From: an uncultured Pirellulaceae bacterium
Lineage (GTDB): Bacteria > Planctomycetota > Planctomycetia > Pirellulales > Pirellulaceae
Length of the DNA: 6,237 nucleotides
Assembly (NCBI GenBank): GCA_947258905.1
Contig: CAMYKF010000089.1
Coordinates: 1 to 6,237 of the forward strand
Direction: 5' to 3'
The notes under the pieces are model-generated. The model did no database searches. It was not told the DNA's origin and saw only the letters and a program-made list of their open reading frames with translations. Positions within the stretch are counted from its first letter, which is position 1. Every line of letters starts with the position of its first letter. Shown in pieces: positions 1 through 5,355 of the stretch. Both the position numbers and the translations under genes were made by a program.

Positions 1-312
1 ACCTGTGGCATCTACGGTTTGTTCTGGCAATACAAACAGATGGCCGCGCTTAACGACTTTCTGGGATACAAGGAATACGATTTCTGGATGTGGTTTCTGT
101 TGTCGATCATTACCTGCGGCATCTTTGCCATGTATTACGAATACAAAATGGCGGACAGTATCAATCAGATCAAGCAGGGCCGCGGTCGACATGCCGATCC
201 GAATTTGCCATTGATCTGTTTGTTCCTCAGTATCTTTGGATTGGGAATCGTGTCTCTCGCCATTCAGCAAAACGAAATCAACCTGTTTTACAATGTCTCG
301 GCCGACTATTGA
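1..312 (+). CDS. DUF4234 family membrane protein, 5'-truncated by window edge
   Basis: The reading frame is open from the first base, so this is the last 103 residues of a longer protein. It shows the DUF4234 pattern: a TCGIYGLFWQYK motif at visible residues 1-12 and a second copy, TCGIFAMYYEYK, at 38-49. Each lies at the end of a hydrophobic helix and is followed by a polar helix (the second is ADSINQIKQG). A third hydrophobic segment (about 70-88) ends in GLGIVSLAIQQNEIN, also typical of the family. It is therefore an inner-membrane protein with at least two or three membrane spans in view. The function of DUF4234 proteins is unknown. The stop at 310-312 lies inside the next gene, so the two are probably translationally coupled. 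Family assignment rests on motif recognition only. Confidence 0.85.
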   Translation, partial: TCGIYGLFWQYKQMAALNDFLGYKEYDFWMWFLLSIITCGIFAMYYEYKMADSINQIKQGRGRHADPNLPLICLFLSIFGLGIVSLAIQQNEINLFYNVSADY

Positions 313-679
313 TGAGATGTGGCTGGCCCGTATCTTCCTGATCGGCGTCGCCACGACTGGATTGCTGACCTGCAGCCTTGGCATCCAGCCGGGCGATGTG
401 CGGTTGATTCCTTGCCCGTTTCACAGTGTGACCGGCATTGAATGTCCCGGGTGCGGAATGACCCGGGCGTGCACCGCTGTTGGGCAGGGGCAATTGGGCC
501 AAGCATGGCACCATCATCCGCTGGTGTTCGGTTTGATCATTCTCGCGATCGGTTTTGCCCTGATGCCCGCTCTCTGCCGGCAAGGCTGGGAGCGGCTGCA
601 CCGGGGGTGGCAGGTCGCAATGCTGGGCCTCGCCACCACTGTGGTGCTCGGCGTCTGGCTGTTCCGGGTTGTCACCTGA
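293..679 (+). CDS. DUF2752 family small membrane protein
   Basis: This 128-residue protein carries the DUF2752 signature: CPFHSVTGIECPGCGMTRA at residues about 42-60, then a short polar stretch with a His-rich AWHHHP. Three hydrophobic segments are visible: an N-terminal helix (about 9-30), one after the HHHP motif (about 74-93) and a C-terminal one (about 107-125). The three Cys of the CP...CPGC motif could bind metal or form disulfides; no function is established for the family. ATG 293 is chosen because it keeps a short polar leader before the first helix; it overlaps the upstream gene by 20 bases. ATG 317, just after the upstream stop, is a real alternative (120 residues) and neither has a strong ribosome binding site. 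The pairing with the DUF4234 gene suggests a two-gene transcription unit separate from the downstream chemosensory genes. Confidence 0.85.
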   Translation: MSRPTIDEMWLARIFLIGVATTGLLTCSLGIQPGDVRLIPCPFHSVTGIECPGCGMTRACTAVGQGQLGQAWHHHPLVFGLIILAIGFALMPALCRQGWERLHRGWQVAMLGLATTVVLGVWLFRVVT

Positions 680-1036
680 CGGATCGTTTGTTCGTGGGTG
701 GCAGGCTTCCAGTCACTCAATACTGATTGGCGGCAGATATCTGTCTCACGAGAGATGCGCGCCCGCGCGTCGACCACTTCTAGCGGTTTTGCCGGTCAAG
801 TGCACTGTTGAGCGTAAGGACCAGGCCCATTTCCGGTTCGCCGGCGCCGCAGGCTGCGTTATGTGCGGGTGGTACTGAATGATCCGGCGGGGTTGTGATT
901 TCCGTTCCCCACAAATCGCAAAAATTCAACACGCTTTGCCCAGGCGAATCCTACGTTTCAGCGTTAACCAGTTTTTAGCCACGGGCGATTGCCAGTAGCG
1001 GTAAGCCCGGGGCCTCAACATCCAGGAATCAGCAAT
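680..1036 (+). promoter_or_regulatory. Gene-free stretch before the chemosensory operon; presumed promoter region
   Basis: No convincing gene is seen in these 357 bases. Weak structures are present. CCAGTCA (709-715) pairs with TGATTGG (724-730), a 7-bp stem with one G-T pair and an 8-base loop, 30 bases after the upstream stop but without a following T-run. CCGG-TTCG-CCGG (833-844) is a short stem with a TTCG loop. TTGTG (893-897) and CACAA (910-914) form 5-base inverted arms. An AT-richer patch lies at about 911-931. I found no good sigma-70, sigma-28 or sigma-54 promoter match. The promoter of the downstream operon is placed here only because the spacing is large and everything downstream is closely packed. 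Confidence 0.35.
1024..1028 (+). promoter_or_regulatory. Ribosome binding site that decides the response regulator start
   Basis: AGGAA lies 8 bases before ATG 1037. The frame is also open upstream to a TTG at 989, but that start would add 16 residues rich in Pro and Gly with no good ribosome binding site. The ATG with this site is preferred. Confidence 0.65.
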
Positions 1037-2215
1037 ATGTATTCCAACAGCCCCAATCAGTTCCTCTCCGAAGCGGTTCAGGCGATCATCGCCGATAATC
1101 GTACCGAGGCCCGAAACAACATCGAATCATTTCTTCTCGAGAACGGCGACAGCGCCGAGGCGTGGCTGGTTCAGGCCTGGACGGCCGATTCCCTTGCGGA
1201 TTCCGAAGAAGCCATCAACCGTGCTTTGGACCTTGATCCGGAAAACAACATCGCGATTGCCGGACTCAGCTGGATCAGCGGGCTGCACACCCTTGCAGAA
1301 CGCCAGATCGAAACCGATCGCCAGGCAGAACTGGAGCGTTTGGAAGCCGAACGATTGGAAGCCGAACGACTGGAACAGGAACGACTGGAACAGGAACATC
1401 TGGAAGCCGAGCGTCTGGAACAAGAGCGTCTGGAAGCCGAGCGTCTGGAAGCCGAGCGTCTGGAAGCCGAGCGTCTGGAGCAAGAGCGTTTGGAGCAAGA
1501 GCGTTTGGCGGCTGAGGAAGCCGAGCGTCTGGAGCAGGAACGTCTGGAAGCCGAAAGCCTCGAGCAAGAACGTCTGGCGGCTGAAGAGGCCGAGCGTCTG
1601 GAGCAAGAGCGTTTGGCGGCTGAGGAAGCCCGGCTTCTGGAGGTTGAGCGACTGGAACAGGAACTACTGGATGCCGAACAGGCTGGCAGCGAACATCAAC
1701 TGGCCGCCGAAGTCGCCAGCATGGACGTCGAGGCCGACTTGCAACAAACCATTGAAGGTCTGGCTGACGAAGTGCGTGAGGAAGTCCGCAACGAAGCGGT
1801 TTCCTCGGACGACCTGCCTCCGCTGCAGGGCGATCGCCAGTATGTCGTGCTGGCCGTCGATGACAGCCCCACGATTCGCAAACTTGTTTCGCTGACGCTG
1901 GAAGAACAGGGATTCGAAGTGATCTCGGCGTCCGACGGTATCGAGGCCTTGAACATTCTGGCCGACCAGCTGCCCGACCTGATCCTGTCAGATATCAACA
2001 TGCCCCGTCTGGGCGGATACAAGCTGTGCAAATTCATCAAGAAGCATGAACGCACCGCTTCCATCCCCGTGGTCATGCTGTCCGGCAAGGACGGAGTGTT
2101 CGACAAGATGCGTGGCAAGATGAGTGGCTGTGATGACTTCATTAGCAAGCCGTTTGAAGCCGCCGAACTGGTGGCCAAGGTTCGCGAGCACATTGCCGTG
2201 ACCCATTCCCGATAA
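1037..2215 (+). CDS. CheY/PilG-type response regulator with TPR-like N-terminus and long charged-repeat helix
   Basis: This 392-residue protein has three parts. Residues about 7-90 look like TPR-type helix pairs: an EAR..IESFLLENGDSAEAWL stretch, then SEEAINRALDLDPENNIAIAGL. Residues 101-214 are an almost pure array of RLEAE/RLEQE pentads, followed by a further charged helical stretch to about 255. Residues 268-388 are a complete receiver domain: acidic pair D275-D276, phospho-acceptor D319 in LSDINMP, Ser349 in the switch position (VVMLSG), and Lys371 in SKPF. It is therefore expected to be phosphorylated, most likely by the CheA encoded four genes downstream. There is no DNA-binding or enzymatic output domain, so output must come from protein contacts, probably through the TPR-like part. 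By position and receiver type it corresponds to PilG of Pil-Chp systems, but PilG is a much shorter protein (about 135 residues) with no such helix. The gene is first in the operon, 36 bases before the next one. The receiver call is firm; the pathway role is inferred. Confidence 0.9.
   Translation: MYSNSPNQFLSEAVQAIIADNRTEARNNIESFLLENGDSAEAWLVQAWTADSLADSEEAINRALDLDPENNIAIAGLSWISGLHTLAERQIETDRQAELERLEAERLEAERLEQERLEQEHLEAERLEQERLEAERLEAERLEAERLEQERLEQERLAAEEAERLEQERLEAESLEQERLAAEEAERLEQERLAAEEARLLEVERLEQELLDAEQAGSEHQLAAEVASMDVEADLQQTIEGLADEVREEVRNEAVSSDDLPPLQGDRQYVVLAVDDSPTIRKLVSLTLEEQGFEVISASDGIEALNILADQLPDLILSDINMPRLGGYKLCKFIKKHERTASIPVVMLSGKDGVFDKMRGKMSGCDDFISKPFEAAELVAKVREHIAVTHSR
1337..1678 (+). 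repeat. Tandem 15-bp repeat coding RLEAE/RLEQE pentads
   Basis: About twenty pentad units encode residues 101-214 of the response regulator. Eleven units run without a break (residues 101-155). After that, three-residue EAE or two-residue EA insertions interrupt the register, producing a larger RLAAEEAERLEQE unit at 156-168 and again at 179-191, with a partial third copy from 192. Three consecutive units at 1427-1471 are identical in DNA (cgtctggaagccgag), while earlier units use other synonymous codons (cgattggaagccgaa), which points to recent duplication of single units in part of the array. Because the period is a multiple of three, other frames and the opposite strand also stay open here, but those frames are artefacts of the repeat. 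Confidence 0.95.
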
Positions 2216-2251
2216 ATCAATTCGTTGTCCAGATATCAGACGAGATTTCCC

Positions 2252-2818
2252 ATGAGTTCTTCCAATATGCCAATGCTGGCCGACAACGCTGCCACTGCTG
2301 GTATCGTTTTCACCCGCACCGAAGCCGATATGGCGAGCGAGATCGATCACAAGGCAATGGGATTTGCCTGCATTGAATTGATCGGCAAGCTGGAAAATGA
2401 ATTTGCACGGGCCAAGCAGTTCCCGCGACAGGAATATGTTGACGAGGCTGCCGAGACCGCTCGCAAAATGCTGGAACCACTCATCGAGTTCTCGGGACAG
2501 TACCTGCAAGGCGACGCCAAAATGCAGGCCGATGAGGAAATCTCCAAGGCCGGTGCCGTCAGCGACACCTATGACGAAGTGCTGAAGACGCGTCCGCTGG
2601 GCAACGCCCTGCTGCGGACTTTCTGGAAGGCCGATGAAATTGAAGCCATCAAGGAAGCTCACGCCAAACTGGGGGAAGCGTTGATCCGCGCCACAGCGGC
2701 TGCCTTGTATCACGCCATCATGATGCTCGGTTTCGACACAGCGATGGGCCAGGAAATTGATCAAAGCACCGTCGTATTCGTCACCGAACTTAACCAGTCC
2801 TGGTCGTACGACGCATAG
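2252..2818 (+). CDS. Hypothetical helical protein inside the chemosensory operon
   Basis: I do not recognise this 188-residue protein. It has no signal peptide, membrane segment or Cys cluster, and looks soluble and largely alpha-helical. Likely helices lie at about 34-57, 60-85 and 127-165, the last containing EAHAKLGEALIRATAAALYHAIMM. The end (residues about 170-188, QSTVVFVTELNQSWSYDA) looks less helical. It lacks receiver residues (no DD pair, no phospho-Asp/Lys pattern), the HxxKG motif of Hpt domains, and the CheZ or CheC/CheX motifs I would look for. ATG 2252 is chosen over an upstream in-frame TTG (2225) because it leaves a normal gap after the previous gene; its ribosome binding site is weak. 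It sits between the response regulator and the CheW gene, where pilH is found in Pil-Chp operons, so a regulatory or adaptor role in the same pathway is a reasonable inference but not shown. Confidence 0.8.
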   Translation: MSSSNMPMLADNAATAGIVFTRTEADMASEIDHKAMGFACIELIGKLENEFARAKQFPRQEYVDEAAETARKMLEPLIEFSGQYLQGDAKMQADEEISKAGAVSDTYDEVLKTRPLGNALLRTFWKADEIEAIKEAHAKLGEALIRATAAALYHAIMMLGFDTAMGQEIDQSTVVFVTELNQSWSYDA

Positions 2819-2856
2819 TCGGATCGGTCCAGCCGCCAGCCAATCAGGGGCCAGCG

Positions 2857-3579
2857 ATGTCAGAAATCAATCCCGAATCTGCGGGCCACGACGTCGACGA
2901 CGACCTGCAAAAGGCACTTGCAGCCTTTGGTGATGATGCTCTCGACCTGCTGGCTGACGACGATGACGAGTTTGATCTCGAGCAACTGGAATGCGACGGG
3001 GATGCCGGTCAGGCCGATCCCGTGCACCAGCTGATTGATCGTTTCGGCAGCATGCTCGAAGAGGATTCGTCTCTGGCCTATGCCGGCACGATTGCCATGG
3101 CCTGTTACGAGGCTGCCGGAGCCCCTCCACGAAGCGGAACACGTTTTGTTGTCTTTGCCATCGGGGACGTGCAATTCGGATTGCCGATGGAGTGTGTTGC
3201 GGAAATCGCCCGCTGTGGCCAGGTCACCGCACTGCCCCGCACGGCGGGATGGCTGCGTGGAGTGACCAGCCTGCGTGGCCAGATTCACTCGGTAACCGAT
3301 TTCGGCCGACTGCTGCAGCGTCACCCGCAACCGGACAACAAATTCGCAAAGATCATTGTCGTACGCAGTGAACAAATCAATTGCAGTACCGCCATCATTG
3401 TCGACCGTTTGCTGGGCATTCGCGAGCTGGAGGGTTCCGCCGACGGTTTGCGCGATCTCGATCACCGCACGGCTACGATGTCGACCGGCATCGCCGAGTC
3501 GGAAGGAAACTGTGTCGTGCTCATCGATCCGGACCGTTTGCTCGGCTGCCCCGAATTGATGACCTATACGAATCAGTAA
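2857..3579 (+). CDS. cheW: CheW/PilI-type coupling protein with acidic N-terminal extension
   Basis: CheW proteins join the CheA kinase to chemoreceptor tips at the inner membrane face. The CheW domain covers residues about 94-232 of this 240-residue protein: it opens with RFVVFAIGDVQFGLPMECVAEIAR, contains WLRGVTSLRGQIHSVTDFGRLL (residues 132-153), the typical region around the conserved LRG, and ends with a second half around IIVVRSE, AIIVDRLLGI and CVVLIDPDRLLG. CheW proteins are usually about 150-180 residues; here an extra 90 or so precede the domain. The extension is strongly acidic (DVDDD at 12-16, LLADDDDEFDLEQLE at 31-45) and includes a likely amphipathic helix at 55-69. An AGGGG site (2846-2850) lies 6 bases before ATG 2857. 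By operon position it matches PilI. Domain call firm; the role of the extension is unknown. Confidence 0.92.
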   Translation: MSEINPESAGHDVDDDLQKALAAFGDDALDLLADDDDEFDLEQLECDGDAGQADPVHQLIDRFGSMLEEDSSLAYAGTIAMACYEAAGAPPRSGTRFVVFAIGDVQFGLPMECVAEIARCGQVTALPRTAGWLRGVTSLRGQIHSVTDFGRLLQRHPQPDNKFAKIIVVRSEQINCSTAIIVDRLLGIRELEGSADGLRDLDHRTATMSTGIAESEGNCVVLIDPDRLLGCPELMTYTNQ

Positions 3580-3670
3580 CAGGAGTTCCGGGTCACCGGA
3601 CAACCACAACACAAAACTTTGCGAGGCGGTGTCCAGCCGCTTGCGTTGTTAGATAACCACGAGGAAAACC
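3580..3670 (+). other. Long operon spacer with two short inverted repeats
   Basis: This is the largest gap inside the operon (91 bases). TCCGG (3587-3591) and CCGGA (3596-3600) form a perfect 5-bp stem with a GTCA loop, just after the cheW stop. AGGCGG (3624-3629) and CCGCTT (3637-3642) form a 6-bp stem with one G-T pair. Neither is followed by a T-run, so they are not classic terminators; partial attenuation, mRNA processing or chance are all possible. A strong ribosome binding site, GAGGAAAA (3661-3668), ends the gap before the chemoreceptor start. Confidence 0.4.
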
Positions 3671-5302
3671 ATGTCCAACTACCCATCCCAATCCGGCAAG
3701 TCCTGGAGAAATTCCCTGCAGTGGAAACTTCTGTTTACGCTACTGCTCGGCGCCCTCCTTCCCTTTGGCGTTTTGGCAGGGGTCGCCGGCGGTGGCGTTT
3801 TGCAATCCACTGGTGGCATCATCGCCGTAGTTGCCCTGGTGATCGGGCTGCTGTTTGCCTGGAATGTGTGGTCGGGAATCGTCAGACAGGCGATGGCCCT
3901 CAACCGCACGCTTGAGCGGATCAACGACGGGGACTATGAGGCACGGGTTCAGGAATTGACGGACGATGAACTGGGTGATTCGGCCGCACTACTCAACGAC
4001 ATGTGCGACAACACCCTGAATTTGATCCACTCCAGCGACGAACAATCCGAGGTCCAGGCATCGATTGATTCGCTGGTCGGCGAAATGGAAGGCATCGCCG
4101 CGGGTGATCTGACCATTGCCCCGGAAGTCGGAAACAACATGACCGGTGCCATTGCCAGGACTGTCAATCACATGACCGGGCAATTGCGCTCGCTGGTCCA
4201 TCAGGTTTACTCGGCAACCGAACAGGTCAACGATTCGGCTTCTCATATCCGCGCCTCATCGACGCTAATGTCGGAGGAAAGCGACGAGCAGGCCCGGCGT
4301 ATCAGCAAGGCTTCCGACCGCCTGCTGGGAATGACCACGGCTTTCCAAAACGTCGCCACGCTGACCGAAGAGAGCGTGCAGGTGGCGGTCGAGGCTCGTC
4401 AAACGGCCTCCAACGGACTCAAGGCCGTGAACGATACAGTCGAAGGCATGCAACGCATTCGTACCCAGGTACAAAACACTTCCAAGCGGATCAAGCGGCT
4501 GGGCGAATCGTCCCAGGAAATTGGCGAGATCGTGCAAATGATCTCGGACATTGCCGACCGGACATCGATTCTGGCCCTCAACGCCTCGATTCAGGCGGCC
4601 ATGGCCGGCGATGCCGGACAGGGCTTCGCAGTCGTGGCCGAGGAAGTCGAACGACTGGCAGAAAGCAGCGCCGATGCATCCAGCCAGATCGCCAAGCTGA
4701 TTCGCGGAATTCAAACCGAAACCAGCGAAGCCATTTCGGATATGGAAGAGTCAACTCGCGAAGTGGTCGCGGGTTCGGAACTGGCGACACAGGCCGGCGA
4801 AACCCTGTTCGAGATCGACAGCGTTTCCAACCAACTGGTGGAACTGATCGAAAGCGTGTCTGCTTCGGCACTGACTCAGGCGGACGATGCCACGAAAATC
4901 GCGGCCAGCATGGCCGAAATCTCCACCAGCACCAAGGACTCGGCCGAAAAGAGCCGCAATGCCACCGAGTCGGTGGGACAGCTGGCCCAGATGGCCAACG
5001 TGTTGCGTGATTCGGTATCGCAATTCAGCGTCGATGCGTCGGACCACGATGTGGTCAAAGTCAAAATGGATTGCGAAAACCCCGTTACCCCGCCGCAAGC
5101 ATCAGACGTGGACTCCGACGACCAGCATGTCGTGGATCAGCTGCAGGCCGTTTCGAACATCCTCGCCGACAACAAGCAACCTGCCCGCACGCAGGTCGAT
5201 GGCGAGGACGTCGACGAAGACGTTTGTCGCACGGTCAATCCCGAGAAGGAAACATCTCCCACCATTTCCACCACGATCCAGTTGAAAGACATGGACATGT
5301 AA
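3671..5302 (+). CDS. Methyl-accepting chemotaxis protein, PilJ-like tip, no periplasmic sensor domain
   Basis: This 543-residue chemoreceptor should control the CheA kinase through the CheW protein encoded just upstream. Residues 1-19 are polar. Two membrane helices (about 20-40 and 48-68) are joined by only about seven residues, so nothing substantial is exposed outside the inner membrane. Two HAMP-like segments follow: about 69-121 (ending in DELGDSAALLNDM) and about 130-180 (IAAGDLTIAPEV). A long helical signalling domain runs from about 185 to 453, with its hairpin tip at about 293-345: IADRTSILALNASIQAAMAGDAGQGFAVVAEEV in outline. The IQAAMAGDAG stretch and the following IRGIQTETSEAISDMEESTREVV are close to PilJ of type IV pilus systems. 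The last 90 residues (454-543) are an acidic, probably disordered tail, and no NWETF-like CheR-docking pentapeptide is at the end. PilJ itself carries a large periplasmic region, which is missing here. The start is supported by GAGGAAAA just upstream. Confidence 0.95.
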   Translation: MSNYPSQSGKSWRNSLQWKLLFTLLLGALLPFGVLAGVAGGGVLQSTGGIIAVVALVIGLLFAWNVWSGIVRQAMALNRTLERINDGDYEARVQELTDDELGDSAALLNDMCDNTLNLIHSSDEQSEVQASIDSLVGEMEGIAAGDLTIAPEVGNNMTGAIARTVNHMTGQLRSLVHQVYSATEQVNDSASHIRASSTLMSEESDEQARRISKASDRLLGMTTAFQNVATLTEESVQVAVEARQTASNGLKAVNDTVEGMQRIRTQVQNTSKRIKRLGESSQEIGEIVQMISDIADRTSILALNASIQAAMAGDAGQGFAVVAEEVERLAESSADASSQIAKLIRGIQTETSEAISDMEESTREVVAGSELATQAGETLFEIDSVSNQLVELIESVSASALTQADDATKIAASMAEISTSTKDSAEKSRNATESVGQLAQMANVLRDSVSQFSVDASDHDVVKVKMDCENPVTPPQASDVDSDDQHVVDQLQAVSNILADNKQPARTQVDGEDVDEDVCRTVNPEKETSPTISTTIQLKDMDM

Positions 5303-5304
5303 TT

Positions 5305-5326
5305 GGTCGCCCGCGTGCCAGCGACC
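5305..5326 (+). repeat. Inverted repeat between chemoreceptor and cheA
   Basis: GGTCGC (5305-5310) and GCGACC (5321-5326) form a perfect 6-bp GC-rich stem with a 10-base loop, starting two bases after the chemoreceptor stop codon. No T-run follows, so it is not a convincing terminator. It may slightly uncouple cheA expression or protect the upstream mRNA, or it may be chance. Confidence 0.45.
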
Positions 5327-5355
5327 CTTATCCGGCAAATTTCAGGAGTCGATCC

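Noticed and set aside
669..878. Possible 69-residue gene in the spacer after the DUF2752 gene
   Set aside because: It starts on a TTG inside the previous gene with no ribosome binding site, and the composition does not look like a protein.
1127..1606. Long open frame on the - strand with LGFQT repeats
   Set aside because: It is the antisense reading of the 15-bp repeat, whose period keeps all frames open. It has no ribosome binding site and no recognisable domain.
1194..1895. Second + strand open frame with WKPSV/WSKSV repeats across the response regulator gene
   Set aside because: Frame-shifted reading of the same repeat; the in-frame product has a complete receiver domain while this one has no plausible fold.
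1988..2764. 258-residue open frame on the - strand across the regulator end and the hypothetical gene
   Set aside because: It overlaps a well-supported receiver domain and shows no domain of its own, so it is a shadow of the + strand coding pattern.
2252..2818. The hypothetical protein as an Hpt, CheZ or CheC/CheX protein
   Set aside because: The His in AALYHAIMMLG lacks the HxxKG context of Hpt domains, and no CheZ or CheC/CheX signature residues are visible.
2860..3612. 250-residue open frame on the - strand opposite cheW
   Set aside because: The + strand frame has a clear CheW domain; the opposite frame has none.
2827..3640. Ten-base match GTCCAGCCGC in two operon spacers (2827-2836 and 3631-3640)
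   Set aside because: Too short to exclude chance, and the flanks do not match.
3601..3655. Possible integron attC-like site (GTTAGAT with a nearby inverted repeat)
   Set aside because: GTTAGAT fits the GTTRRRY core, but no matching RYYYAAC partner is found upstream, and the site lies inside an operon rather than between cassettes.
5305..5335. Rho-independent terminator between the receptor and cheA
   Set aside because: The 6-bp stem is clear, but no T-run follows and the next gene of the same pathway begins shortly after.
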